This document shows positions 53,014-62,198 of a stretch of DNA of 64,000 nucleotides, piece after piece. The DNA is from Pseudomonadota bacterium. Lineage in GTDB: Bacteria > Myxococcota_A > UBA9042 > GCA-2863065. Below the pieces are notes generated by a model. It was not told where the DNA came from and ran no database searches. It saw nothing but the letters and a program-made list of their open reading frames with translations. Position numbers and translations under genes: made by a program. Position 1 is the stretch's first letter. Every line of letters starts with the position of its first letter. The DNA lies in assembly GCA_005776585.1 (NCBI GenBank), contig SXOX01000088.1, positions 1 to 64,000 on the forward strand, written 5' to 3'.

Positions 53014-56000
53014 ATGACACGCGTCGCTCGCCGCTGCTTGGTCCTGGTCGTTTGGCTCTCCGGCTGCGGCGGGGGAACCGACGGCGGCACGGGCGCGACG
53101 TCTGGCGCTGCGGACGCGGGGGCGGGCGACGGGGCCGTGGCCCTGCTCGGCGGTCCGCCCAAGGTGGCTGTGGTGGCGCCCGTGGCGGGCCTGCTGGTCG
53201 CGCCGGGCGCCGTGGTCACCTTCCGGGCGACCGTGAGCGATCCCGAGGACCGCGCCGTCGACCTGCGGATCGAGTGGGTCAGCGACCGCGACGGTGTCTT
53301 GGGGCTGAGCACGCCGACCGCGGCCGGCGAGGCGGAGCTTGGGACCACGACGCTGACGGCGGGCGCACACGTCGTAACGGCGCGGGTCACCGACCCCGCG
53401 GGACACGTCGCGACGGCCTCGACGACACTGACCGTCGATCGCGCACCGGTTGGGACGCCCAAGGTCACGATCGCCCCGAGCGCACCCAAGACCGACGACA
53501 CACTGGTCGCGAGCACGGACGCCACGGTCTCCGATCCAGACGGGCAGCCCGTCCTCTATCGCACGGTCTGGTTCGTGGACGGCGTCCTCGCGAACGTCGC
53601 GGGCGTGTCGGTGCCCTCGGCCGCGACCCAGCGCGGGCAGACGTGGCGCGCGCTTGTCACGCCGCACGACGGCCTCGTCGACGGCACGCCGGGCGAGGCC
53701 CAGGTCGTCATCGGCAACACGGCGCCGAAGGCCGCCGCCGCCAAGGTGCTGCCGAGCGCGGGCGGGGCGGCCACGAGCTTCACGTGCGCGCCCGAGGGCT
53801 TCAGCGATCCCGACGGGGACGCGCCGAGCGCCACGGTGCGCTGGGAGGTCAACGGCACGGAGGTGGCCCAGGGCGCGCTCATCAGCGGCCTCTATCAGAA
53901 GGGGGACGTGCTGACCTGCCGGCTCACGCCGACCGACGGCGCGGAGTCGGGGCCCGAGGTCGGCAGCGAGCCGATGACCATCCTCGACACGCCGCCCGGG
54001 GTGAAGTCCGCGACCATCACCCCCATCGAAGGCGACAAGACCGCGCTGTTCACCTGCGGCGCCGAGGGCGTCTCGGATCCGGATCCCAATGACACGGTCA
54101 CGCTCGACTGGGTCTGGGTCGTCAACGGCCAGGACCAGCCCGGGACGACGAGCCAGAGCCTCTCGGCCGAAGCGCTGAAGAAGGGCGACACGCTGCGCTG
54201 CAAGGTCATCCCGTCCTCCGGCGGGGTGGGCGGCTCGCCGGCGCTCTCGCCGATCGTGACGATTGGCAACGCGCCGCCGGCGCTGCTGTCGGTGCTGGTC
54301 AAGCCGTCACCGGCCACCAAGCTCACGCCGGCGCAGTGCGTGCCCGGGCAGCCGACCGATCCCGATGGGGACCCGGTCAGCTACATCTTCACGTGGTATG
54401 TGAACGGGACCGTCATCGCGGGGGTCACCACCGACACGCTGGCGCCAAGCCACTTCGGCAAGGGCGACCTCGTCTGGTGCGCCGCGGCGCCGAGCGACGG
54501 GAGCGCGACGGGCGCCGCCGTGACCTCCAAGTCGAAGCTCACCATCCAGAGCTCGCCGCCGACCATCACGGGCGTCGTGCTCGGGCCGGTGCCGGCGAAC
54601 GAGTCGACGGAGCTCGGCTGCACGCCGGAGGGCTGGAGCGACATCGATGGCGATAGCGCAAGCTACACGTACCAGTGGGTGCGCAACGGTCAGCTGGTGC
54701 CGGGCGCGGTCGGCGCGACCCTCGACGGCGCGGCCTTCGATCGCGGCGATCTCGTCCTGTGTACGGCCACACCGACCGACGGGGACGCCGTCGGCGATCC
54801 CCTGGCCTCGAACGCCGTCCAGATCGGCAACATGCCGCCGAGCATCACGAGCGCAGTGGTCACGCCGCCCTTTGGCAGCAAGAACGGGGCCTTCACCTGC
54901 GTGCCCAAGGGCCATGTCGACGCCGACGCGGGCGATCCGGAGCTGTACAGCTTCACCTGGACGCTGAACGGCGCACCAGTCACCGGCGCGACCTCGGCCA
55001 CCTTGGTGCCTGGGCCCACGACCCAGAGCGGCGCGCAGGTCGCGTGCACGGCGACGCCGTTCGACGGCACCGACAGCGGCGCGCCCAAGTCCTCACCGCC
55101 CGCCGTGGTGACGAACGTGCCGCCGGTCGTGGACGCCGTGGCCATCAACCCCGCCAACGCGAGCGCGGCGAGCACCCTCACGTGTCAGCCGTCGGGGCTC
55201 ACGGACCTGGACGGCGATCCGGTGAGCCTCACGACCACCTGGATCGTCAACGGCGCACCCTTCACTGGCGCGACCCAGAGCACTCTCGCCCCGGGCACGC
55301 TCAAGACCGGCGATCAGGTCGCCTGCCAGGTCACCCCGTCCGACGGCCAGGTGAATGGCACCCCCAAGACCAGCAGCACGGTCACGCTCGCCAACGCGCC
55401 ACCATCGGGGCTCGTCGTCGCAGTCGTGCCGGCCTCGCCGACGAGCAGCGCGCCCTTCGAGTGCGTGGTCAAGACCGCGGCCACCGATCCCGAGGGAGAA
55501 TCGGTCACCGTGAGCTATGCCTGGTTGCGCGATGACGCGGCCACGGGGCTGACGGGGGCCATCGTGCCCAAGGGGAACGCGAAGGCGTGCGAGACGTGGA
55601 CCTGCGTCGCGACCCCGACCGATGGAAAGACCGCGGGCGCACCGGCCACGGCCGACACGGTCATCGACGAAGGACGCGCGCTCGTGCTCGACGGCACGGG
55701 CTCGGTCGATACGCCCGACGCAGGCGGCAACGCGCTCGCGGGCGGCAAGTTCACCATCGAGGCGTGGGTCCGCCTCAACGCCCACGCCGACGGGGTCATC
55801 GCGAGCAAGCGGGGTCTGGGGTCCCTCGTGACCGATCGGGGCTTCACACTGAAGCTCCAGAGCGACGGCACCGCCAGTCTGCTCATCGACATCGACACGA
55901 GCCCGCCGAAGGGCGCGACCAGCACCGCCAAGCTCCCGTTGTTCCAGTGGGTCCATGTGGCTGGCACCTACGACGGCACGGTGGCGCGCGTCTTCGTCGG

Positions 56001-57117
56001 CGGCCACCTGGAGGCGAGCTTTGCCATCATTGGGCCCATCGACGCGGCGACGGGGCTGCACATCGGCTCCGACGGCACCGGAGGGGGCGGCTTCGTGGGG
56101 AGCCTCGACGAGGTGCGGCTCTCGAGCACGGTGGTCTATACGGCAGACTTCGTCCCAACACCGCGGCCGGGCGCGACGACGGGTACCGTCGGGCTCTATC
56201 ACTTCGAGCTGGGCGACGCGGTGGCCACGCCCGACGACTCGGGTCTCGCGCTGCACGCGGGCGTCACGGGTGGCGTGACCTATGGGCCTGGCATGTGCGG
56301 CGGGTCGCAGAGCGCGCCGAACGCGCCGGTCGTGACCATCGCGCCGCTGGCACCCAAGCCGGCCGAGGCGCTGACCTGCACCGCCACGGCGACCGATCCG
56401 GACGGTGACACCGTCACCTACACCTACCAGTGGCTCAAGAACGGCAGCGCCCTCTCCGGGCTCACGGCCAAGACGCTCCCGATAGGCTCGACCGGCGCCT
56501 GCGAGACCTGGACGTGCGAAGCGGTCGCGAAGGACCAGAACTCCAGCGGCCCGAAGGGCACAGCCTCGGTCTCGACCGGCCCCGGTGGCGGCATGACGTG
56601 GTACGAGCACAACAGCTACGACCCGGTCACGCACCCGCAGACCAAGAGCGTGAACCAGTTCTTCCAGGTCGAGCGCGTGGCCACGCCAATCGTCATCCCG
56701 GCGAGCGGCGTGCCGCTCAAGATGACGCACGTCCGCCTCTTCGCCCCCGTGGGGTCGAATTACTACGTCACGCTCTACGCCGACGGCTTTGGCGAGCCCG
56801 GGACGGAGCTGGCGATCTGGAACGTCTCGGTCACGAGCAGCTATCCGACCATCAAACTCGTCACACCCTACACAATTACGAGCGCAGGCACCTACTGGCT
56901 GGGCCTCCAGGGCTTCGGGGACTTTATGACCGTCGTCGGGGACGCGGACGGCGAGACGCTTGGTTTGCCAAACGCAGTCTACTCGTGCCTCTCGTTCGGG
57001 TCCGGCTGCATCACGGAGCCCGCGTGGTCGAACATGGGCAGCCTCGGCACCAAGTTCAAAGTCGGGGACCTCATCCTGGAGCTCGGCAGCGAGCAGCCCA
57101 CGGGGAGCTGCCAGTAG
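53014..57117 (+). CDS. Very large surface lipoprotein with ten Ig/PKD-like repeats and a LamG domain
   Basis: 1367 residues. A TATAGT box ends 7 nt before the ATG at 53014 and no Shine-Dalgarno is present. The lipobox is LSGC (Cys18). Nine repeats of about 92 residues run from about 45 to 885. Each contains a variant of DPDGD, W..NG, GATxxTL, GDxVxC and TPxDG. A LamG/concanavalin-like domain follows (about 888-1085; VLDGTGSVDTPDAGG, FTIEAWVRLNA, WVHVAGTYDGTVARVF, SLDEVRLS), then a tenth repeat and a C-terminal beta domain (about 1180-1367). Paired cysteines in each repeat suggest disulfides. Likely adhesive or structural on the outer surface. Confidence 0.88.
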   Translation: MTRVARRCLVLVVWLSGCGGGTDGGTGATSGAADAGAGDGAVALLGGPPKVAVVAPVAGLLVAPGAVVTFRATVSDPEDRAVDLRIEWVSDRDGVLGLSTPTAAGEAELGTTTLTAGAHVVTARVTDPAGHVATASTTLTVDRAPVGTPKVTIAPSAPKTDDTLVASTDATVSDPDGQPVLYRTVWFVDGVLANVAGVSVPSAATQRGQTWRALVTPHDGLVDGTPGEAQVVIGNTAPKAAAAKVLPSAGGAATSFTCAPEGFSDPDGDAPSATVRWEVNGTEVAQGALISGLYQKGDVLTCRLTPTDGAESGPEVGSEPMTILDTPPGVKSATITPIEGDKTALFTCGAEGVSDPDPNDTVTLDWVWVVNGQDQPGTTSQSLSAEALKKGDTLRCKVIPSSGGVGGSPALSPIVTIGNAPPALLSVLVKPSPATKLTPAQCVPGQPTDPDGDPVSYIFTWYVNGTVIAGVTTDTLAPSHFGKGDLVWCAAAPSDGSATGAAVTSKSKLTIQSSPPTITGVVLGPVPANESTELGCTPEGWSDIDGDSASYTYQWVRNGQLVPGAVGATLDGAAFDRGDLVLCTATPTDGDAVGDPLASNAVQIGNMPPSITSAVVTPPFGSKNGAFTCVPKGHVDADAGDPELYSFTWTLNGAPVTGATSATLVPGPTTQSGAQVACTATPFDGTDSGAPKSSPPAVVTNVPPVVDAVAINPANASAASTLTCQPSGLTDLDGDPVSLTTTWIVNGAPFTGATQSTLAPGTLKTGDQVACQVTPSDGQVNGTPKTSSTVTLANAPPSGLVVAVVPASPTSSAPFECVVKTAATDPEGESVTVSYAWLRDDAATGLTGAIVPKGNAKACETWTCVATPTDGKTAGAPATADTVIDEGRALVLDGTGSVDTPDAGGNALAGGKFTIEAWVRLNAHADGVIASKRGLGSLVTDRGFTLKLQSDGTASLLIDIDTSPPKGATSTAKLPLFQWVHVAGTYDGTVARVFVGGHLEASFAIIGPIDAATGLHIGSDGTGGGGFVGSLDEVRLSSTVVYTADFVPTPRPGATTGTVGLYHFELGDAVATPDDSGLALHAGVTGGVTYGPGMCGGSQSAPNAPVVTIAPLAPKPAEALTCTATATDPDGDTVTYTYQWLKNGSALSGLTAKTLPIGSTGACETWTCEAVAKDQNSSGPKGTASVSTGPGGGMTWYEHNSYDPVTHPQTKSVNQFFQVERVATPIVIPASGVPLKMTHVRLFAPVGSNYYVTLYADGFGEPGTELAIWNVSVTSSYPTIKLVTPYTITSAGTYWLGLQGFGDFMTVVGDADGETLGLPNAVYSCLSFGSGCITEPAWSNMGSLGTKFKVGDLILELGSEQPTGSCQ

Positions 57118-57128
57118 ACCCGCGCTCG

Positions 57129-58577
57129 CTACTCCGCCAGGAGTGGCATGACGTGGCGGGCCATGCGCACCCCCAGCGTCATGTGGTTCCACAGCGCGCG
57201 CGCGCTGCGCCGCGAGGTGAGTCGACCGGCGATATAGGCGGGCCGCAGGTAGAACTCCCGATAGAAGCGGCGCGCGTGACCTTGGAGCGCCTCGGGGCCA
57301 AGTGAGTCGCCCTCGCTCGTCTTGCCGCCAAACCAGCGGAAGAGCTCGGGGATCGCGGCCTTGCCGGAGCGCTCGCGACGCTTGCCAAAGCCGGTCGCCG
57401 GCATGGGGACGGCCACGTTGACCTGGATGTAGTCGAGGTCGTTGTGCTTGGCGAACGCGATGGTCTGCTCGATGGTCGCCTCGGTCTCGCCCTCGAGCCC
57501 GACCATGAACGTGCCCGAGACCTCGATACCGACGGCCTTGGTCCAGCGTACGGCCTGGTGGCCCTGCGCCACGGTCGTCTCCTTGCCGGTCTGGCGCAGG
57601 ATGGCGTCGTTGCCCGACTCGAAGCCGTAGCAGACCTGAATGCAACCTGCGGCCGCCATGGTCGCGAGCAGGTCGGGGTCGACGGTATCGACGGTGCCAA
57701 AACAGCGCCACGTGAGCGCGTCGCCGTGCCCGCGCCGCAGCAGCGCCTCACAGAAGGCCAGCACCCGGTCGCGATCCGCCGTGAACGTGTCGTCCCGGAT
57801 GGCGATCTCGCGCATGCCGTAGCGCGAGACCAGCTCGTCGATCTCCTCCATGACGAGCTCGATGGGCCGCACGCGCACCTGGCGCTGGTTCCAGATCTGG
57901 GTCGGGCAGAAGGTGCACTTCTTGTGGCAGCCACGCGCGGTCGCGATGGTGGTGCTTGGCAGATGCCGGCTGAACGGGATGACGTACTTCGATAGGTCGA
58001 CCAGGTCGCGCGCTGGGAGCGGATACGTGGGCCAGCCCTCGGGCAACCGGCGCGGGCTCTTCTGGAGGACACCGCCCTCGAGCCACGCGAGGTTGTTGAT
58101 CTGCGCCCGCGGCACGCCTGCGGCGAGCTGGTGCATCGCCTCTTCGGGCTCTCCGAGGATGACAATGTCAACGTGCCCATCGCGCAGTGGCCGCTCCGGC
58201 TTGGCCGTGACGTTCGGCCCGGACATTACGAGCGTGGTCTCGGGCAGCGCCTCCCGCAGCAGGCCGAACAGCCGAAAGTCGTCGTGCAAGCTGCCCCAAG
58301 CCGAGGGGACGAGCACGGCCCGCGGCGGAGCCCGACGCAGGCGCGCGACGACCTCCTCGTGGTGAAGCCCCTCGACGTTGGCGGCGATGAGCTCGACGGG
58401 GTGGCCCGCCTCGCGCAGCACGGCGGCGGTGAACATGAGCTCGAGCGGCGGGTAGGGGCAGCTGAGCGGGACCTCGCCACCGAAGTTGTCGCGCAGGAAG
58501 ATGGCGGGGCGCCCGTTGATGACGGCGAGGGGTTCGAGCAGCGTGAGCCGCTCCGGTGCAAGGGTGGAGGTAGTCAT
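57129..58577 (-). CDS. B12-binding radical SAM protein
   Basis: 482 residues from the ATG at 58577 with AGGAG before it. An N-terminal cobalamin-binding-like domain (about 20-150) contains CPYPPLELMFTAAVLREAGH. The radical SAM core carries the cluster motif CHKKCTFC (about 213-220) in ARGCHKKCTFCPTQIWNQR, and further parts are IRDDTFTADRDRVLAFCEAL and GFESGNDAILRQTGK. The B12-binding core reads VDIVILGEPEEAMHQLA, as in the BchE/HpnJ/methyltransferase group. The reaction (methylation or ring chemistry) cannot be told. It stands alone on this strand, divergent from the small TPR gene. Confidence 0.9.
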   Translation of the reverse strand: MTTSTLAPERLTLLEPLAVINGRPAIFLRDNFGGEVPLSCPYPPLELMFTAAVLREAGHPVELIAANVEGLHHEEVVARLRRAPPRAVLVPSAWGSLHDDFRLFGLLREALPETTLVMSGPNVTAKPERPLRDGHVDIVILGEPEEAMHQLAAGVPRAQINNLAWLEGGVLQKSPRRLPEGWPTYPLPARDLVDLSKYVIPFSRHLPSTTIATARGCHKKCTFCPTQIWNQRQVRVRPIELVMEEIDELVSRYGMREIAIRDDTFTADRDRVLAFCEALLRRGHGDALTWRCFGTVDTVDPDLLATMAAAGCIQVCYGFESGNDAILRQTGKETTVAQGHQAVRWTKAVGIEVSGTFMVGLEGETEATIEQTIAFAKHNDLDYIQVNVAVPMPATGFGKRRERSGKAAIPELFRWFGGKTSEGDSLGPEALQGHARRFYREFYLRPAYIAGRLTSRRSARALWNHMTLGVRMARHVMPLLAE

Positions 58578-58645
58578 GGGGCTCCTGGGCAATCGGGCGC
58601 AGACGATACCGCTCGAAGGGCCGACTCTGCTACCCTTGGAACGGC

Positions 58646-59173
58646 ATGACTGGTTCCAAAGCAAGCCCCGACCCGACCCTGGATGGCACGCTCGCCGAGG
58701 CGCGCCGCCTCTTGGAGCGCGGTGAGCTCGACGGCGCCACGCGTGGCTTCGCCGAGATGCGTGAGCGCCGGCCCGAACGACCGGAGGGCCCGCTCGGTCT
58801 CGCGACGATCGCGGCGCGGCAAGAGGAGTGGCAGGCGGCCTTCGTGCTCGCGACGGAGGCCATCGAGCGCGAGGCGACCTGCCTCGACGCCTACCTGCTG
58901 TTGGCTGAGATTGCGTGGTTTGGCGGCATGCCCGACATGGCGATCGGATGGCTCGAGGCCGGCATTCAGCCGATGCAGGGCGAGCCGCTCCTGTTCGAAT
59001 GGCTCGTCCGGCTGTACGCGATGGACGGCCGCCTGGAAGAGCTGAAGCACTGCTTGGGTCATTACGCGGGGCTCCGGCGGATGAAGGTGCATGACGCGGC
59101 GCTCGTGTTCGCTCGCGACGCGAACCTGCCGACCGACGTGCGCAGCCGCATCGTCGCCGCCAGCCGGAGCTAG
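58646..59173 (+). CDS. Small TPR protein
   Basis: 175 residues with about four TPR-like helical hairpins: LDGTLAEARRLLERGELDGA, GLATIAARQEEWQAAFVLA, DAYLLLAEIAWFGGMPDMA and FEWLVRLYAMDGRLEELKHC. No signal peptide, so it is a cytoplasmic scaffold. The ATG at 58646 has no clear ribosome site; TACCCT ends 9 nt before it. It converges with the kinase gene across 6 nt. Confidence 0.78.
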   Translation: MTGSKASPDPTLDGTLAEARRLLERGELDGATRGFAEMRERRPERPEGPLGLATIAARQEEWQAAFVLATEAIEREATCLDAYLLLAEIAWFGGMPDMAIGWLEAGIQPMQGEPLLFEWLVRLYAMDGRLEELKHCLGHYAGLRRMKVHDAALVFARDANLPTDVRSRIVAASRS

Positions 59174-59179
59174 AGTGGG

Positions 59180-60544
59180 CTAAGCCGGGCTCGACTGCGC
59201 CTGACTCTGAGCTTGGCGCGCCATCTGCTTCATCATCATGGTCTGCACGCCCATGAGCAGCTTCTGGACCTGCATCATGTCGATGCCGCTCTCGGCGGCC
59301 GCGGGCGTGAACAGGAAGTCGACGAGATAGACGTCGTTGAACACGTTGAGGTTGGGCGCGGCGAGCTTGGCGTAGCGGTCGAAGTAAAGCAGCTGCTTCA
59401 TGATCAGGATGAACTCGCGCGGCGCGCGGAGGCCGTGCGTACGCGCATTGGCGACGATGTCGGGCAGCACCTTGCCGTACTGGATGTCTGAGATCTTCTG
59501 CTCGAGCAGTGGCTGGTAGACCTTCCGCAGGTCCGCTGAGAGCACGGCCTCGTCGATCTTGCCGGTGGCCGCGCCCATCTCGATCATCACCTTGGCGAGC
59601 TCGTCGTAGTCCTGCGTGACAAACGACAGGATGTAGCGCATCACCGCCATCCGCTGCGTGTGGTCGAAGCGGCCGACGATGCCGAAGTCGATGAAGCCAA
59701 TCTGCTTGCGCTCGGGCAAGTACAGCAGGTTCCCGGCGTGCACGTCGCCGTGGAAGAAGCCGTGGAGCATCATCGTGAGGTTCCAGCCGCGCATGCCGAC
59801 GCGCAGCACGCGCTCGGTGTCGATGCCGAGTTCACGCGCAGTCTTTACATCATCTGCCTTGAAGCCGTGGAAGCGCTCCATGGTGATGAGCCGCTTCGTC
59901 GTGTGCGACCAATGGATGCGTGGCGCGCAGATGTCCTTGTCCGCGCCATGCTTGACCATGATCGCGTTGAACTCGTCCATGTTCTTGGCTTCATTGGTGA
60001 AGTCGAGTTCTTCGTGGATGGTCTTGTGGAAGTCCTCGATGACGCCGGACGCGTTGGCGAGCTTGAGCTCCGAAAAGATCCACTCCCCGAACAGGGCCGC
60101 CTTGTGCATGACCCAGAGGTCGGCGTCGACGCGCTCGGCCACGCGCGGGCGCTGCACCTTCACGACGACGTCGGTGCCGTCAAGCAGTGTGGCGCCGTGC
60201 ACCTGCGCGATGGAGGCGGCCGCGATCGGCGTCTCGTCGAAGGTGGCGTAGGCCTCGGTCAGCGACTTGCCGAGGTCGTGCTCGACGGTGCGCTTGACGT
60301 CCACGAACGGAAACGACGGGACCCGGTCCAGGCAGGCCTGGAACTCCTGGCTGTACTCGCGCTTGAAGAGGCCCGGGCTCGACGCGATGATCTGTCCGAG
60401 CTTGATCCAGGTGGCGCCGAGGTCCTCGAACAGCCGACGCAGGTAGTACGGGCGCTTTGGCTTGTTGAAGAGCCACGGGAAGGCCCACTTCCAGAAGTAG
60501 AAGCCAAAGACGAAGAAGCGGGCGATGAGCCGGAGTAGGAACAT
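59180..60544 (-). CDS. UbiB/ABC1 family atypical kinase
   Basis: 454 residues. The conserved KxGQ region is TWIKLGQIIASSPGLF (about 45-60). The ATP-binding Ala-rich segment is AAASIAQVHGATL, the catalytic Lys lies in VVVKVQRP, and HGDVHAGNLLY with FIDFGIVG supplies the catalytic-loop and metal-binding residues. The family (UbiB, COQ8) supports quinone biosynthesis or other lipid-related pathways. The first hydrophobic stretch (LLRLIARFFVFGFYFWKWAF) suggests membrane association. GAGAGGG before the ATG at 60544 is the likely ribosome site. It follows the small membrane protein gene after 27 nt. Confidence 0.88.
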   Translation of the reverse strand: MFLLRLIARFFVFGFYFWKWAFPWLFNKPKRPYYLRRLFEDLGATWIKLGQIIASSPGLFKREYSQEFQACLDRVPSFPFVDVKRTVEHDLGKSLTEAYATFDETPIAAASIAQVHGATLLDGTDVVVKVQRPRVAERVDADLWVMHKAALFGEWIFSELKLANASGVIEDFHKTIHEELDFTNEAKNMDEFNAIMVKHGADKDICAPRIHWSHTTKRLITMERFHGFKADDVKTARELGIDTERVLRVGMRGWNLTMMLHGFFHGDVHAGNLLYLPERKQIGFIDFGIVGRFDHTQRMAVMRYILSFVTQDYDELAKVMIEMGAATGKIDEAVLSADLRKVYQPLLEQKISDIQYGKVLPDIVANARTHGLRAPREFILIMKQLLYFDRYAKLAAPNLNVFNDVYLVDFLFTPAAAESGIDMMQVQKLLMGVQTMMMKQMARQAQSQAQSSPA

Positions 60545-60571
60545 GGGCCCTCTCAGAACCTGGACGGGGGA

Positions 60572-60775
60572 TCAGAAGAGCTGGCGGATGCCCACGACGA
60601 GCACGATGAGCACGAAGATGCCCACGGCGATCGCGATGAACTGCTTGGGGTCCTTGTCCCGACCCTTGCCCGAATGCTTGCGGAAGAGGCCCTGAAAACC
60701 CGACCGCATCCCCATCATGGTGCCGCCACCCTTGGTGGAGGACCCTGGCTTCGCGCCTTGCTTCGATCTCGCCAT
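60572..60775 (-). CDS. Small single-pass membrane protein
   Basis: 67 residues: a basic, disordered N-terminus (MARSKQGAKPGSSTKGGG), a short Met/Gly-rich segment and one C-terminal helix (FIAIAVGIFVLIVLVVGI) ending RQLF. This is a tail-anchored type of layout. The ATG at 60775 follows the candidate promoter at 60783-60811. It stands first in a two-gene unit with the UbiB-like kinase, so a link to that kinase is possible. No family recognised. Confidence 0.7.
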   Translation of the reverse strand: MARSKQGAKPGSSTKGGGTMMGMRSGFQGLFRKHSGKGRDKDPKQFIAIAVGIFVLIVLVVGIRQLF

Positions 60776-60782
60776 GGGCGCG

Positions 60783-60811
60783 GTTCTAGCAAGGGTGCGC
60801 GAGCGTGGCAA
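60783..60811 (-). promoter_or_regulatory. Sigma70-type promoter candidate before the small membrane protein gene
   Basis: Minus strand TTGCCA (60811-60806), spacer of exactly 17 nt, TAGAAC (60788-60783). Only 7 nt separate the -10 box from the ATG at 60775, so transcription would begin at or next to the start codon. Confidence 0.5.
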
Positions 60812-60886
60812 GCCACCGCTTGCACCGCCAGCGGCAGCGGGTGATGCTCGCCCGTGAGATGCGAGAGTGACCGAGTCGGAGGTTCC

Positions 60887-61825
60887 GTGACGCGAACGCT
60901 CTTCCTGTTGGCCCAGACCGTGGCGATGCTCCAGGTGGCGTGTGGCACGAGCGAGTCCCAGCCGAGCCCGGCTGCGACGGACACTAGCGTGCTGGTGCCC
61001 ACAGACACGCCCGATGTCGCCTCCGACGTCCCCGCCAAACCCGACCTCCCACCCAAGGCCGACGTGGGCCCCGGCCCTGCGCCCAAGTCCAACGCGCTGC
61101 GCGTCTCCTACATCTCGGCGGACAGCTACGCGGGACAGGGCGGCGCCAACGCCACGGTGATTGCGGGCTTCTACGACGAGGTGCCGAGCGGGCTCTCGAG
61201 CACGAGCGAGCAGATCGGCCCCTGTGTGGTCCGGACCACGACGTTTGGCGACGGCAAGTTCAAGCTCGAAAAGCACAGCGTCGGCACGATCACGCTGAGT
61301 GGCGGCCTCGAGGTGGTCACGCTGAAGCCGGGTCCCGGCGGGGACTATCCGGCGTTCCAAGGCAAGGCGGCGCTCTGGAAGGGTGGCGAAGCGCTGATCT
61401 TCGACACGACGGGAGGCGACATCCCTGGCTTCTCGGCCACGGTCGCTGCGCCTTCGCACGTGCGGATCACCGCACCCGTCCTGCCGCTCGGCAAGGCGCT
61501 ACCCGTGCCACGGACGGCGGATCTGGCGGTCGGATGGACCGGCGACAGCACAGGCCAGGTCGTCTTTCACCTGTCGGGTCCGCAGCAGCTCCCGGCACCT
61601 CAGACGACGCTCTCGTGCTACTTCACGCCCGCGGACGCAAAGGGGACCATTCCCAAGGAGGCGCTGGCGAAGATCGCGCTGACGGGGACGGGCACGGTCT
61701 CGGCGATGTCGCTGAGCGCGGCGGAGCCCAAAGCCGGCTTGTGGGAGGCCGTGACGATTCAGGCCGCGGCGCGTGCGCTGCGGCAGTCGGACACGCCCTG
61801 GCTTGGCACGGTCGAGATTCAGTAG
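60887..61825 (+). CDS. Lipoprotein of unknown function
   Basis: 312 residues from a GTG at 60887, directly behind CGGAGG. The signal peptide TRTLFLLAQTVAMLQVAC gives Cys19, followed by a Pro/Asp/Thr linker of about 55 residues. The mature domain is beta-rich (ALRVSYISADSYAGQGGAN, VVFHLSGPQQLPAPQTTL, SCYFTPADAKGTIPKEAL) with two cysteines. No family recognised. It converges with flgB across 7 nt. Confidence 0.75.
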   Translation: MTRTLFLLAQTVAMLQVACGTSESQPSPAATDTSVLVPTDTPDVASDVPAKPDLPPKADVGPGPAPKSNALRVSYISADSYAGQGGANATVIAGFYDEVPSGLSSTSEQIGPCVVRTTTFGDGKFKLEKHSVGTITLSGGLEVVTLKPGPGGDYPAFQGKAALWKGGEALIFDTTGGDIPGFSATVAAPSHVRITAPVLPLGKALPVPRTADLAVGWTGDSTGQVVFHLSGPQQLPAPQTTLSCYFTPADAKGTIPKEALAKIALTGTGTVSAMSLSAAEPKAGLWEAVTIQAAARALRQSDTPWLGTVEIQ

Positions 61826-61832
61826 GCGCCGA

Positions 61833-62195
61833 CTACGGCTGACCCATGCCGACGGCGTAGCGCATGAGCGCGAGCTTGCGCCGCGTGAGCTCCAGCGCGG
61901 TGTCGTAGCGCGTCGCGTTCTCGGCCAACTTGGCGACCTGGGTGTCGAGATCCACGCCATTGCCGTCCTTGGTCACGGCTCCCTCGGCCTTGCGCAGAAC
62001 GTTCGACGCGTCGGCGCCGGTCACCTCCTGGGGCGACTCGGCGGCCGTGAGGAAGCCCTCGAAGCCCAGATCCGCCGCCTGATAGTTCGGCGTGTCCGCA
62101 TTGACCAGGTTGGCCGTGAGCAGGTCCTGCCGTTGCAGCCGCAGGTCGAGGCTGGCCTCGAGCGCCCGTGTCGCGTCGTCGAACCGCAATCCCAT
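61833..62195 (-). CDS. flgB: Flagellar basal-body rod protein FlgB
   Basis: 120 residues, slightly shorter than usual. It forms the part of the rod nearest the membrane ring. The conserved N-terminus is RQDLLTANLVNADTPNYQAA, with the NxxNxxTP(N/G)Y core of rod and hook proteins, and the C-terminal coiled segment is KLAENATRYDTALELTRRKL. It lies 3 nt after the enhancer-binding protein gene and so is probably co-transcribed. flgC and fliE, which normally follow flgB, are absent; the next gene is on the other strand. Confidence 0.9.
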   Translation of the reverse strand: MGLRFDDATRALEASLDLRLQRQDLLTANLVNADTPNYQAADLGFEGFLTAAESPQEVTGADASNVLRKAEGAVTKDGNGVDLDTQVAKLAENATRYDTALELTRRKLALMRYAVGMGQP

Positions 62196-62198
62196 GAG

